Notes: generated from the sequence alone by a model not told the origin. A stretch of 64,000 bases of DNA from Girardinichthys multiradiatus (GCF_021462225.1 NC_061816.1:14223390-14287389), one strand, 5' to 3'. Shown: positions 1-13,249, numbered from the stretch's first letter. Numbers and translations are program-made.

Positions 1-44
1 CTTCTCATGAGCTCAAGGTGAGATTTCAGCATAGTAAGTAAATA

Positions 45-1581
45 CACTCCTAAAAAAAATAAAGGGAACTCTCAAATAAGACATCCTAGATCTGAATGTA
101 TGAAATATTCTCATTGAAAGTTGAATGTGCTGACAACAAAATCAGAAAAAAATCATTAATGGAAATCGAATTTATTAACCAATGGAGGCCTGGATTTGGA
201 GTCACACACAAAATTAAAGTGGAAAAACACACTACAGGCTGATCCAACTTTGATATAATGTCCTTAAAACAAGTCAAAATGAGGCTCAGTATTGTGTGTG
301 GCCTCCACGTGTCTGTATGACCTCCCTACAACGCCCGGTCATGCTCCTGATGAGACAGTGGATGGTCTCCTGAGGGATCTCCTCCCAGACCTGGACTAAA
401 GCATCCACCAACTCCTGGACAGTCTGTAGTGCAACGAGACGTTGGTGGATGGAGCGAGACATGATGTCCCAGATGTGGTCAATCGGATTCAGGTCTGGGG
501 AACGGGTGGGCCAGTCCACAGCTTCAATGTCTTCATCTTGCAGGAACTGCTGACACTCCAGCCACATGAGGTCTAGGATTGTCCTGCATTAGGAGGAACC
601 CAGGGCCAACCGCACCAGCATATGGTCTCACAAGGAGTCTGAGGATCTCATCTCGGTACCTAATGGCAGTCAGGCTACCTCTGGCGAGCACAAGAAATGC
701 CACCCCACACCATTACTGACCCACTGCCAAACCGGTCATGCTGAAGGATGTTGCAGGCAGCAGATCTCTCTCCACGGTGTCTCCAGACTCTGTCACGTCT
801 GTCACATGTGCTCAGTGTGAACCTGCTTTCATCTATGAACACCACAGGGCGCCAGTGGTGAATTAGCCAATCCTGGTGTTCTCTGGCGAATGCCAAGCGT
901 CCTGCACGGTGTTGGGCTGTGAGCACAACCCCCATCTGTGGACATCTGGCCCTCATACCATCCTCATGGAGTCAGTTTCTAACAGTTTGTGCAGACACAT
1001 GGACATTAGTGGTCTGCTGGAGGTCATCTTGCAGGGCTCTGGCAGTGCTCCTCCTGTTCCTCCTTGAACAAAGGTGGAGGTAGTGGTCCTGCTGCTAGGT
1101 TGTTGCCCTCCTACGGCCTCCTCCACGTCTCCTGGTGTACTGGCCTGTCTCCTAGTAGCGCCTCCAGGCTCTGGACACTACGCTGACAGACACAGCAAAC
1201 CTTCTTGCCACAGCTCGCATTGATGTGCCATCCTGGATGAGCTGCACTACCTGAGCCACTTGTGTGGGTTGTAGAGTCCGTCTCATGCTACCACGAGTGT
1301 GAAAGCACCACCAACATTCAAAAGTGACCAAAACATCAGCCAGAAAGCATAGGTACTGAGAAGTGGTCTGTGGTCCCCACCTGCAGAACCACTCCTTTAT
1401 TGAGTGTCTTGCTAATCGCCAAAGATTTCCCCCTGTTGTCTATTTCATTTGCACAACAACATGTGAAATTGATTGTCAATCAGTGTTGCTTCCTAAGTGG
1501 ACAGTTTGATTTCACAGAAGTTTGATTTACTTGGAGTTATATTGTGTTGTTTAAGTGTTCCCTTTATTTTTTTGAGCAGTG
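45..1581 (-). mobile_element. TcA: full-length but dead Tc1-like DNA transposon
   Basis: About 1.54 kb bounded by imperfect terminal inverted repeats. The left end starts at 45 with CACTCCTAAAAAAAATAAAG; the right end, read on the minus strand, starts CACTGCTCAAAAAAATAAAG. Both ends abut TA (43-44 and 1582-1583), the target duplication of Tc1/mariner elements. The transposase runs on the minus strand and is broken. Length and layout fit an ordinary fish Tc1-like element that still has both ends. It may be movable only if a matching transposase exists elsewhere. Confidence 0.9.
286..1286 (-). pseudogene. TcA transposase pseudogene (DDE superfamily)
   Basis: The likely ATG lies at 1286 (reads MRRTL) and the stop at 286-288. 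The N-terminal DNA-binding region (about 960-1286) has lost its continuous frame. The frame from 956 down to 675 carries the first catalytic Asp in VFIDESRF and the conserved VMVWGGIS strand. Between about 675 and 567 small indels disrupt the frame: a GTGTGT motif near 555 is shortened by two bases compared with the usual family sequence. The last frame (567-286) carries SPDLNPIDHIWD, so the third catalytic residue, normally Glu in DD34E enzymes, reads Asp. This is a cut-and-paste transposase remnant that cannot make a full protein. Confidence 0.88.
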
Positions 1582-1819
1582 TATGAATGAAAAAGGATAT
1601 TAAGATGAAATATTTTAGATTAGCTAGCAATCCTCTTTAATTTCTGTCCATGTGTGTGTCAAGACAGAATCAGGCCCATTTAGGCCCAATCTGGTAGATG
1701 CAGATGTGATGTGGGCCAAAGCGTGCAAGACGGGTTGAAATTAAATCACCTGACAGGTACTGTCCAGATGCCCTTCAAACATCCTACACTAGCTGTCACT
1801 CAGGTTAGATTTTAGTCCT

Positions 1820-2520
1820 CTCTGAACTCCTGGCAAAAGTATTAATACACATTTTTTTCACAACCACAACTCTGTTTTATTGGGATTTCATATTACAGAC
1901 CACTGCAAAGTAGAGCAGAGTAGTGCATTGGAAGGATAATGAGATATGTCTTTTAAATTACTTTTTTTACAAAACAAAATCTGTAAAGTGCAGTGTGCAC
2001 GTTTATCCAGCCACCCTGAGCCACATTAATGGAAACGCATTTCACTGAGATTTTGGGGCATCTCTCTCTGCCAGCTGTGCACATTTAGAAACTGATTTTA
2101 TTTCATCCAATTTGCAAAGTAGCCATGTTAGATTTGATGGAGAGTGAGTGCTGCATTTCCAACCCTGCCACAGAATGAATATGGTCTGATCATTGCAGCT
2201 CAGGCTGTATGTTTAGCGTTGCCCTGCTGGGAAGTGAACCACCGCCCCAGTCTCAAATTGTTTGTACTGATTGCTCTGTTTAGTGCCGATCAGCTTCCCT
2301 CTCCTTGCTGAAGAAACATTCCCACAGCATGATGCTGCCACCACTATTTTTTTTCTGCATGTCGTCCTCTCAACTGACCAGAGCAACATCTCTTCGATGT
2401 TTGCCCTTTCCTCTACATTCATTAAGGCAAACTGCTAACAGTGCTTCTCATAGGGTTTCTTTTAACAATGAATTTGATCATAAAGTTCAGTTTTGTGGAA
2501 TACATAACAGCTGGTTGCAC
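1820..2520 (-). mobile_element. Decayed TcG-type Tc1 relic
   Basis: The segment follows, in antisense, a very common fish Tc1 family: a terminal repeat stretch (about 1826-2010, including a block around CAACCACAACTCTGTTTTAT), then remnants of the C-terminal transposase region (2060-2130), then the block CATTCCCACAGCATGATGCT (2319-2338), antisense of the conserved region before the second catalytic Asp. It ends near 2520 in the part for the N-terminal half. Many indels break every frame. No right-hand terminal repeat is visible. Confidence 0.7.
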
Positions 2521-2906
2521 ATGGGAATAGGCAATATGGCAAAAATGTTTGTTTTTTACAGCAAAATCATGGCATCCCTAAAAAAAATGCATGGCTTTTA
2601 AAAAAAATAAAACGGACGGTACACTTTGACAAAGTGCATCTTGTGTATATTTTAAGTCGTTTGTATACATTAGCCATCTTATACCTAAAACAATTGTTAA
2701 TAAATACATTGGCATGTTTTAGACATAAAATACACAAACCAGACCATTCAGAAGAGTGCAAACATCCTGCTAAGTGTTTACCTACCATTAGCAGTTTGGC
2801 ACCTTATAGCTGCTGGATGAGTCCTCTTAGTTTCCTTCTGCATGATGGGACAACATACACCTTAAGAATCCTTCCTGGCACAGTTATACAGTGTAGAGCA
2901 CAGCTA

Positions 2907-4188
2907 CAGGGGTTGGACAATGAAACTGAAACTAAATACAGGTCCTTCTCAAAATATTAGCATATTGTGATAAAGTTCATTATTTTCCATAATGTAATGA
3001 TGAAAATTTAACATTCATATATTTTAGATTCATTGCACACTAACTGAAATATTTCAGGTCTTTTATTGTCTTAATACGGATAAATTTGGCATACAGCTCA
3101 TGAAAACCCAAAATTCCTATCTCACAAAATTAGCATATTTCATCCGACCAATAAAAGAAAAGTGTTTTTAATACAAAAAACATCAACCTTCAAATAATCA
3201 TGTACAGTTATGCACTCAATACTTGGTCGAGAATCCTTTTGCAGAAATGACTGCTTCAATGCGGCGTGGCATGGAGGCAATCAGCCTGTGGCACTGCTGA
3301 GGTCTTATGGAGGCCCAGGATGCTTCGATAGCGGCCTTTAGCTCATCCAGAGTGTTGGGTCTTGAGTCTCTCAACGTTCTCTTCACAATATCCCACAGAT
3401 TCTCTATGGGGTTCAGGTCAGGAGAGTTGGCAGACCAATTGAGCACAGTGATACCATGGTCAGTAAACCATTTACCAGTGGTTTTGGCACTGTGAGCAGG
3501 TGCCAGGTCGTGCTGAAAAATGAAATCTTCATCTCCATAAAGCTTTTCAGCAGATGGAAGCATGAAGTGCTCCAAAATCTCCTGATAGCTAGCTGCATTG
3601 ACCCTGCCCTTGATAAAACACAGTGGACCAACACCAGCAGCTGACACGGCACCCCAGACCATCACTGACTGTGGGAACTTGACACTGGACTTCTGGCATT
3701 TTGGCATTTTCTTCTCCCCAGTCTTCCTCCAGACTCTGGCACCTTGATTTCCGAATGACATGCAGAATTTGCTTTCATCCGAAAAAAGTACTTTGGACCA
3801 CTGAGCAACAGTCCAGTGCTGCTTCTCTGTAGTCCAGGTCAGGCGCTTCTGCCGCTGTTTCTGGTTCAAAAGTGGCTTGACCTGGGGAATGCGGCACCTG
3901 TAGCCCATTTCCTGCACACGCCTGTGCACGTTGACTCTGGATGTTTCTACTCCAGACTCAGTCCACTGCTTCCGCAGGTCCCCCAAGGTCTGGAATCGGC
4001 CCTTCTCCACAATCAATTCAATATTTTGAGCAAAACTGTGCTCTTACCCTGCTAATTGAACCTTCACACTCTGCTCTTACTGGTGCAATGTGCAATCAAT
4101 GAAGACTGGCTACCAGGCTGGTCCAATTTAGCCATGAAACCTCCCACACTAAAATGACAGGTGTTTCAGTTTCATTGTCCAACCCCTG
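2907..4188 (-). mobile_element. Mosaic Tc1 element: TcC ends around a TcB interior
   Basis: The outer ends belong to TcC: CAGGGGTTGGACAATGAAAC at 2907 and its inverse ending at 4188, each beside TA (2905-2906, 4189-4190). After only about 26 bases of TcC, a TA and a complete TcB left terminal repeat start (2939), followed by TcB transposase sequence to about 4014. There the sequence switches to the TcC 5' leader (about 4017-4188), nearly identical to 51577-51749. The TcB right end and about 70 N-terminal transposase codons are missing. Total length (1,282 bp) is close to that of a normal TcC copy (1,249 bp). It may have formed by nested insertion plus deletion, or by template switching during gap repair. 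Confidence 0.85.
3216..4016 (-). pseudogene. TcB transposase, N-terminally truncated (266 codons)
   Basis: An open frame matching residues from about 70 to 334 of the intact TcB transposase at 26207-27211. All three catalytic positions are present: FSDESKF, FQHDLAPAH and SPDLNPIENLWD (DD34E). The first paired DNA-binding half is absent and no ATG precedes the frame: upstream it runs through TTG into TcC leader sequence and reaches a stop. The remaining catalytic core is undamaged, so this truncation is probably young. It cannot bind TcB ends normally without its N-terminal domain. Confidence 0.87.
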
Positions 4189-4190
4189 TA

Positions 4191-7100
4191 CATTAAACAC
4201 ATGGTGCTCTTTGGTGGTTAAAATGTCACTGCCTCCTGCGTGTGTCTGCAGCAACGTGTCAGACACAATGATTCCAGTGGACAGCCAAAAGCCATCAAAT
4301 AATACTAACTATACAAATAATATACTATCACCATGGTGACTACTGAAAACTAACCATGTCATACCGGATACATAAAATTGATTCGGCTTAAGGAAAAAAA
4401 GGAAAAATAATGGATAGAATTAGCCTTTTTGACCATCCTGCCAACTTTCTGCTGTGGCTTTATGTATCATTTTGTTTCACTTCTCATTTATACACTCCTT
4501 TGTGTTGATCCATCACATACTCCCCCCTCCCCCAAAATACATTAAACGTTGTGGTATGATGTTAAGAAATGTGAAAAAGGGATGTAAAGGGTTCTGTGTG
4601 TCTAGAATAAGACCAAACTGTCCTCCTACCTGAGTAATTAGCCAGATTGTTATATATCTTTTCTAGAGCATGACACAATGTCACATATGTTTTTTTATGT
4701 CTTGTTTATCATACGGCATCGTGCTGTGAGGGTTTCTTCTGAACCCGCTTACATTACTTATAGTAATTTGCATTAGCATCACAACCAGAGTGGCTGATAC
4801 GTTGACATTTTGCTGCATAAATTTGCACAGTGATGAAAACGGTCGTACATCAGGACTAAGTGCCTCCTGTTCCATATGAGCAGACCTCACTGTGATAACC
4901 ACGGATGTCTGGGTTTCTATGTAGCCCCTGCAACGTAATGCTTGCTGTACACCGACTGTAATCATGTGTAAGGCAATTATTTGGAAATGCGAACAAAGTC
5001 GCCTGCTGCAGAATGCACAGAGAGCTCGCTGGAAATGAAATGGAAGCCTCTGATGAAAGTTGGACGTAAAGTGCCCTGTTTACACTCTTATGCACACACT
5101 CAAAGCTCGACTCACATAGCCAAACAAACTCAGACCTGAACTCAAACAGTGTAGCAGAGACCAGCTGTGACTGTTTACAATTCCTTTTAAACCATGCCTA
5201 TGTTTAATTTGAATAGCAGCCAGAGAGAAAAATATCCTGTTTCCTCAAATGTAATTACACATTTAGAAATGTGTTTTATCTACATAGATCCCAGTGAAAC
5301 GCTGCATAAAATGCCCAAATATTGCCTGCAATACACCAAATAATGTGTGTTACAGCACTAAAGTGGGTGCTGTCTCTTTTGTACCACAGATGATAGATTA
5401 GCTTTATTAGCAAAATGTTTTCAAACATAAGTCTGAAAAATCCATAAGATCTCACCCAGTTTTTATTTATAAAAATGGTCTATCTGATGCAGCAACCCTG
5501 GAGCCGCAGGTCATAAATATTCATATCAGAGAGCACAACAACAGAAGATTTCTTCTGGGCAACAATATTGATCGCTCTTTTTACATCCCAGAGATTCACC
5601 AGGGTTCTGTGAAGCGAGTACTAGTCAATTAATGTCTCACACATCTCGTCCAGGCCGCAACGCTTTCCCGCCTTTGAGTTCCTGCTGACATTTAATGAAC
5701 ATTGAGCGGCAGAAGGTGGAACAATGGCACTGCTGGATGTGATTGCTGGAGCAGCAAAGGGGGTTTAATATCTGCACAGTTTGAAAGGCAGCAAGACCAA
5801 AATTGAAATTAGCTACAGTTCTTCAGTTCTTGTTTGAGACGCAGAGCTGCAGTGAAGATATATAGGAATCCAAATGAACATTGTAAGAGGGGATGTGATA
5901 ACATTTGCGTTGTCTAAGCAAGCTGACTTGTGTTGCATTAATAGCCTCTCAAAGATCAGTCAGTGTCGATCCAAATGATGGGACACGAGTTAGAATTAAA
6001 CTCCATTAATCTGTCCAACCAAATGCTTTCTTTACACTGTTTTTGCATGAAAGGGTTACAACAGCATGCTATCCTAGCATGTAATGAACAAATAAATTTA
6101 ACAGCATATGAAACAAGAGTTACCCCTACCCCTAAAATGAGGCCATACCAAATAACTTTTTCTCCTTCCTTTGTAGCCTGACCCCTATGTTTTGTTTACT
6201 AACAAAAGCATTTGGGATTTTTGAATCTTTTTTTGTAGGTGTGAACTGAAGGGTTTTAAACCATCTGGCGTAGAGATTGTATGATATTTAGAAATCAAGG
6301 CAGCTGATATTCTATTTTGATTTTAGTTGATCTATATCCCAATATGAGATTATTCTGAGAGGTCAGAATTGTTGCTCAACAAGGTAATGCAGGCTAAAAG
6401 CTTACGTCTAAATTTTCTAGGACTTGTAAAATAGTTTGTTTTTAAATGTTTAAATAAAAAACTGCCAATCATCAGTGTGATTTATCAGCCGATTATTATG
6501 TGGGCCAATCTGTAATCTGGCAATTAAAAACGAGATTTTTTAGGCAGACAATTGAAACAAGGAGTACCACCTGCACGCTTGAAATCATGTAATTTATACA
6601 TTTTAGCGTGTTCCTTTTGATAAAATTTTTGTTGTGGTTAACGAGCAGTACAAATAGTATAGTTATTTATGCATCAAAAATAATTTTAATACTGAAATAT
6701 GTATTTTGGTGTATGCTGATTCATAATATTTAATAACATCAATGTTCCTGTTGCATAAAAAAGTAACATATGCCGATGTCACTTGCAGTTTACTTGTTTC
6801 TAAGGCACATATAAATATACCGACACTGTTTACATTAGTTAAACGGGAGCAACGGCAACTGATGACTAATCAACTTATATCCCAGTTTGCAGACTACATT
6901 TTATCGCCTAGTCTTCCCCACTTTAGAATAACGTTGAGAGTCCGGATAGGTCTAGAAAATAGGATTTAGTCAGAGAATTCTCTTCGCCTTTCAATTATAG
7001 TCACAACTGATGGTTAAAATATTCCTCTAACTGGAAAGCTAATCAGATCTTTTCATTCAATAGGTACGGTGTGTAAGCTTGAGTTTCAAGCTGATACCTT

Positions 7101-9179
7101 GCTTTCTGTCCAGGAACAGGTATAAGATGGTATTTTCTATATTTGCTAAGGATGATTGACATCTGCAGCTAACATGACTTCAGAGACAAAGCACAATACG
7201 TTTATGGTTGTTGTAGCAGAATGCTTTAATGGTGAAGATACATTTGTAAAGTTTTTTCTTTTGCCAGCCTAGCTTCATTTGAAGAGGACGTCTTAAACTT
7301 TTGACTGGAGGACCAGATATTGTGATGATATAGCCCTATTTGTACATCAGAAATGTTCTGAGATGCCTACATATGTTGGTGTGCATGGCAGAAATGTAAG
7401 GGTCAAATAGAAATGGAGTACATAAAAGATAATTGAGATTGATCACTTGGTGACAGGAAGATTCTGACAACCTTATCTAATAATGTTATCACTGTCAATT
7501 TTTGCTGCAGATTAACTAAGTCAGATCTCATTTTGACACGAACAAAAGAAATCAAAACAAAGGGCCCTATTAACATTCTACCTCAAGGGTCCGCATGCTG
7601 TGTAAGGTACTCAGCAACACCGATGACTAAAGCACCATTACAAGCAGCGTCTTTGTCTTCCAGCGCACCCTCACTTCCTGACTGAACTGTAGTCTGTTGC
7701 TGAGCTCAACCCTTAGGGTGAACTTATGATGCTGTCTGCCAGGGTGAGCTGCTTGTTCCAAAGCCACGGACACCAAGCCCCGATCCTGTTGTTTGCTCGG
7801 CAAACAGTTCAAACACAAAGCTGGTGACCCAGTTTTTAGCATCCCAGCATCAGAAGTATTAAGTCGCCGGATGGATTGTGTTGAATCCTTTTGTTGCAAG
7901 CAGCCGCTCAGGTATGGGGGATCAAAACTGCGTGAAAGAAAAAACCATAAATCCATACTCTAATTCCGTTCGCTAAATAAATATATACATCTCATTTTTG
8001 TTTTTTGCTTCATCATAAATAAAGCATTTCACTGGGGTACTTTAGCACTTCCCATGATCCATTCTCTTTCTGATGCTTTCTCTTGCTTTGCAGAACCAAT
8101 TGTTCCTCCACCCATATCCTCAACATGAAATGCAATTAGTTTCAAGTGCTTTGTTTTGTGAGGTAGTGTTTGCTTTAAATTTTTTTGGGATGTTTAGGCT
8201 TCTACCATCCTATCCCAGCACATTTATACAGCAAACATGTAAACACTAAGAGGAAAAAAGAAGAGAATGTGAGGGGTGACCCAAAAAGTCAACTGCAGCA
8301 CTTTATCACCAAATAGGTCCTGGCATGCACCACACATCCCAGATTGATGATGGGAATAAGGAATGGGGAATTACTCCTAATAGATTGTGTGCAACATTTT
8401 ATCAGGTCTCGCATATCCTGTGTAACACATTATAAATGAATGTGGGATGAGATCATAACCAATTGATGGATTAAATGGTAGATAAATCTGAGACAAGTAC
8501 AGAAAGGGCTTTATAAATAGCATCGATTTGTCCTTTTCTCATGAAATGACCTTTTTCTCATTGGATCAGATGCAACTCATGAATTGCAATGCATTCTGTG
8601 TAAAGTCATTATCTTTTAACTGATTAATTTGTTTAAATACTGATGGCTCATGGGGAACGTTATGGGAGACAGAATCAAGGACATTGTGTTTTATGAGATA
8701 TTAAACCTTTCATGTTTTTACTGATTAATTTACATCTGATATTGGAAAAAAGAAGCTAGTCCTTTTGTGAATACTTTACTAAAATGTAAAGTTTTTCTGA
8801 AATGCGTAAAAAGACTTTCATAACAAATGCCTGCATAACAATGCCCCAGCAGAAGGCAGTTACATCAACATTAATGATGGATAATTTCCACAAACAGGGT
8901 TAAAGCACTGCTAAGCTAAAAATGAAATGTAGCATGTGCAAAGTGGACTTCTGCATCATAATTCCTAAAAAGAATCATCTCCAGTCCAACTTAACCCCAC
9001 CAGTAATTGTAAAACTGTTGGATAAAACACAGCCAGTGATGCATGATGCCCAAAAATACAACAGAAGGACTGGCAATATATGGTATCTATAGAGAAAGTT
9101 TTTTTTTTTGAGAGGTTTCTCTTGTATTTACACTGGTTGGCCATTAAGAGTGACAGACTCGAGTGCCATTCCTTTGAAT
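4191..9179. other. No recognised gene or repeat
   Basis: About 5 kb of AT-rich sequence in which I recognise no exon, transposon end or RNA gene. Open frames here are short (under 110 codons) and not protein-like. A more complex stretch at about 5490-5780 holds homeobox-like TCAATTAATG and a SOX-type GAACAATGG (5719-5727). It could be conserved regulatory DNA, but only alignment to other fish would tell. Confidence 0.4.
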
Positions 9180-9560
9180 AACTTTGAGCTTCAGTGACCA
9201 CTATACATCAAATGACTATGATTCACTTGTTGCTCACTGGTGTGCGAGATGGGTTTCCAGAGGGTACACTATAATAAAAACAATAAAGAAAGCTGGCCTT
9301 CAAGAGAGTCCTCTTTTCAGAATTGAGGTCCCAGAGTCTGGAAGAAGAGTAGCGAGGCACAGAAACCACGTTGAGTGAAGTTTCCAGAGTCAATTATGAT
9401 GTGGGGTGCCATGTTATCAGTTAGTGTTGGTCCACAGTGTTTTCTGTAGTCCACAGTCAATACAGTCATGTACCACAAAGTTTTAGGGCACTTCATGTTT
9501 CCTTCTGCTGACTAGTTTTATTGAGATGCCAATTTCATTTTCCAGCAGTGGTACTAAATC
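9180..9560 (+). mobile_element. Decayed Tc1-like transposase relic (TcB/TcD-like)
   Basis: From about 9280 the plus strand carries degraded transposase code: remnants of the ARVWR region, then ATGATGTGGGGTGCCATG (9397-9414, MMWGAM), then GTTGGTCCACAGTGTTTTCT (VGPQCF) and GGCACTTCATGTTTCCTTCT (near FMLP). The order and spacing match the central part of TcB/TcD-type transposases. Stops and frameshifts are frequent and no terminal repeats remain. It stops before the third catalytic residue. Confidence 0.6.
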
Positions 9561-11960
9561 AAGTCACTAACATTTAGCAAATCCTATCGAGTGTGAAGTC
9601 AATTTTCAGGTTCAAGTTACCACTAGGTTGTTTTCTCCAATGTCTTTTTTTTTTTTTTTTTTTTTTAAATTAGCTGCTCTGAATTGGAAACAAATATGGC
9701 CCAACTGCCATTTTACACGTTCCACTGCAGACAAGTACAAAGTAAATTGATCACGGTTGGTAGGCAACAGCTGACACACACGTAACACGTGCCGAGTGCA
9801 CAAATGGCCATGCTTTCTTCCAACAGGCAGCCCTGCATAGTTGGCTAAACCTTTAAAGAAAAAAAGCATGCATTTCTGAAACGCCTCCCTATCGATTCAA
9901 TGAGTTGGACATTATAGGCAAGAAAAAAAAAAAAAAAGGCCCATTCATGCAACTGTAATTCTGTGTGCAGCAAGTATCATCTGAGAACACGAGTGTCTCG
10001 GTAACTGTGGTGTAACTTGTGGAGCATGTCCTTAAAGTCTGTAATAATGAGGAACAGATCAACAACCTCGAGTACAACAGTCACAAGTCCCACTTGTGCT
10101 CAGACATTGCAACAGATTTCCTCATGTGATCACACTTGCAGATAAATGTGATGGTCGCCCTAAGTGTTTCTAATAATATTACAAGCTAATGACCCATTTC
10201 ATAAAGTGCCTCGCCCGGCCCACTTGGCACGACAAGCAGGATCACTGATGGGCTTTCACGGCTTGGAGAAGACGTGCCGACACAGCAGCACAAGCCAATC
10301 GGTTCCTTCCTTCTCTGAATGATGGTGCAATTAAATGTTTCATAGGGTGCCAACATCAGTGCTGCAGCCGTGGCTTCCAGCTTTCGTGTTCTTCATCCAC
10401 AAAGAGCTGTCATGCAATGCACAAAGAGATGAAACAGAAGCAGATTTCTTTTTCCTCTCCTTTTTATATTCCATTTTCTTCAGTTTGCCTCATTTTTAAC
10501 TTGGTCCAACTTTTCCTTTCCCCCTTCACTGCAGTGGTGTGTTTGAATCTCAATATTAGAGGTGTAAACTTTAAACCTGCTACAATTAGCCCAAATCTAT
10601 AAGTAATGACACAGTTTCAAGGGCTGCAATTATTTTGGAGTGGTGCTTTAGGCCAGTTCTTGAGATTTCCTGGAGCATGCAACACTGTCACAGATTTGAG
10701 TCCAAAGCTGCTTAATTGAAAGAGCAATCCAAGCATAGGGGTCAACCTGGGTCTTATTCCTCCGCCCATTGGAGGGCCTTGCATCAGGAAAAGAAATCCA
10801 TGGTTATTTCACTTCCACGCACATTACTTTCTCCACAGGAAACTCACTATTGCATGTAGGGCAAACACTTTTGTCTTTATTAAAATAACTCAGGCTTTAC
10901 CTTCAGTCAGTTCAGGGTTTCTCCAAATTACACTAAAAGCTTTTTTCATAGAATAAGAATTTTGTTCATTTGTTAAAAAAAAAAAAAAAAACAACCATTA
11001 AGCTAAATATTTTTGTTGGTCAACTTCCTGAAAGACCTACTGATGTAAACACTTACTTAAACAATTATTCTAGACTCTGGCACAGTGATTCCCTATAAAA
11101 CTGGAAATGTACTGTAATTTGAAACAATTTATTTCCTGTCCTTAGCCCAGGTAAGATCAACATAATATATGGTTCAGCAGTGGGTTACCATAATGAGTGC
11201 TACTGCTGAAACCTATGTCGTAAATAAGTGTGGTAGCTATTGAAGCACTGACATCATACTACACACTTTTTTTTAACTTCTCCCCAACTCTTTAGTGGTC
11301 TTTGGTACACAATCTTCTCAATGCTCCATGTGGCTTAAACACCTCTACCACGGCTTTTACTTTCCGACTCAACGTTCCATGAATATGCTTGGATCCACAT
11401 TTTGAACAACCACCTTCTTTAGCAAAAACCTTTTCAGCTGTTAAGTCATCAGTATTCCCCATGATTATGTAGACCACAACAGGGCTAAAGCATGACATCT
11501 CTTTTTTTAAATCCATTTTTTTTTTTTTTTTGCAATGGTCTTTGTGATGTTCATTTGCTGAAAGCTGCCAGTTATCAGAAATTGCTTGAAATAGATTGCT
11601 TTGTAAGCATGAATACCTGAATGTCACTTCATGAATTTAATTTATTTGATTATATCCAGATTCCTTGATATGTACCTCCAAATAAAGGATCAGAAGGGAT
11701 ACACAGTGCATCAGGAGTTGAACAATACATTTGTCAGGCAGTTGCTGCAAATTTCTGCACTTGCTGCAGTACATTATGGGTTGCATTTGGGTTTGCATAG
11801 GGCACTTGGGCCCATTGTGCAGTTGCTGGGCATGTGGGTAGTACAGAAGTCACAGGTCAAACCAGTGTATATCTACATAAACTCCTGTGGCTGCCATCTT
11901 CAGAAGTTCTCAAACCACCACACCACACCGACACCAGTGAATATTTAGTGAACTAATGTT
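9561..11960. other. No recognised gene; homopolymer runs
   Basis: No supported gene. It contains a poly-T run (about 9647-9666), a poly-A run (about 9924-9938), another A run near 10975-10991 and one T run near 11518-11531. The stretch 10190-10420 is more GC-rich and non-repetitive in look, so it is a possible conserved non-coding block. Short frames here lack recognisable motifs. Confidence 0.4.
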
Positions 11961-12258
11961 GAGATAGTGGACTCTTAAGAGTACCTGGGAGTTCATCTGA
12001 ACAATAAACTGAACTGGAGTCACATCAGGTATGTTCTTTAGAGGAATGGCAAGAGCAGACTACCTGCTAAGGAGACATATCTTTTAGAGTGCAAAGGGTG
12101 CTCCTAAAGACCTTTTTGACTGTGGTGGCATCAGACATCTATGGTGTGTTTTGTTGGGGCAGCAGTTTATCTACAGCTGAAATGAAGCAGTTAGAAAAGC
12201 TCATCAGGAAGGCTAGTTCTGCCCTAGGATGCTCCCAGGAACCAGTGCAGGAGACAGA
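11961..12258 (+). pseudogene. LINE reverse-transcriptase C-terminal relic
   Basis: Degraded plus-strand code for the end of a non-LTR retrotransposon ORF2. EYLGVHLNNKLNW is readable just after an in-frame stop near 11970, followed by broken sequence. An open stretch from about 12089 gives VVASDIYGVFCWGSS and then KLIRKASSALGC, which are hallmark C-terminal motifs of jockey/Rex-like fish LINE proteins. The frame is cut at 12258, where a TcG transposon end begins beside TA, so the LINE is older than the transposon. Clade assignment is tentative. Confidence 0.65.
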
Positions 12259-12260
12259 AA

Positions 12261-13015
12261 TACAGTGCCTTGCGAAAGTATTTGACCCCCTTGAACTTTT
12301 CAACCTCTTGCCACATTTCAGGCTTCAAACATAAAGATATAAAATTCAAAGTTTTTGCGAAGAATCAACAACAGGTGGGACACAATCGTGAAGTGGAATG
12401 AAATTTATTGGATGCCTGATAGTTTCAAATATTTGGACAGTTGATTTGGGAATTTGCCAAATTGAGTTCCCCCTAAAATAATCGGTCTACCTGGTCACAC
12501 AGGCACCATGGGGGCGCTACATGCATTTCACCATATAGTGTTTCTGCAGTTCTTTAGGTTAAGATCCTGTGAGGTTAGGGTTAGTGGAGAGCAGACTGGT
12601 GAGGAGAACCAATTCGAGTGAGGCTAGCACACAGTGGTCACAGAAGAAGAGGAACAGATTATTTCAGGAGAATTTAATTTTGCACAACAGTGTACACCTT
12701 GGGCACGTTACCCGTACAACAGAGCGTTGTAATAAACATAAAAAATACAAAAATAAGAAACTATGAATCAAGTTATCTGCCTGGCTTTTGAAGTATGTCT
12801 CTACAGTTGCACATCTAAAAACTGATTTTTATGCCTATTCTTACTTAGAAAACAACCCAAGCTCAGTCTAACTGGATAGAGAGCATCTGTAAACATCAGT
12901 TTTCAGAATTTGCCAGAAGGCTCACTAATGCTCTCTAATAAACCTTTGAGCTCTTAACAGAGCAGCTGGGCTCTGTTTAGGTGACCACTGAAGGCATTTG
13001 GCTGCTCTGAAGAAT
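12261..13015 (-). mobile_element. TcG Tc1 deletion derivative, decayed
   Basis: It begins after TA (12259-12260) with CAGTGCCTTGCGAAAGTATT, a classic fish Tc1 end, and continues as terminal repeat to about 12425. A block at 12790-12905 matches the antisense of the C-terminal transposase region, and 12915-13000 matches the 5' leader. Most transposase sequence is therefore deleted. About 360 bp (12430-12790) match nothing I recognise and may be a later insertion. The right terminal repeat is not clear. Confidence 0.6.
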
Positions 13016-13249
13016 ACATTTCAGATTTGTATCCTTTTACTCCACATTTGTGTCTCTTAAATAAAACCCTGTTTGCACCAGCAGGCAGAATCTATAGTCA
13101 TCAAAATATTTCAGTGGATTTTTGTTGATTATCCTTTGAGACATCCACAAACTCTTCTGCATGTTCTAACGCACTGGTACAGATGTTTAGAATGCTCGGT
13201 AACATTTAATGGGGAAATATTGGGAATAAATACAACTTCACTTTACTAG

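Noticed and set aside
7627..7956. A 109-codon minus-strand frame
   Set aside because: No recognisable motif, no splice or promoter context, and ordinary composition.
12560..12590. GTTAGGGTTAG, telomere-like
   Set aside because: Only about two units; no array.
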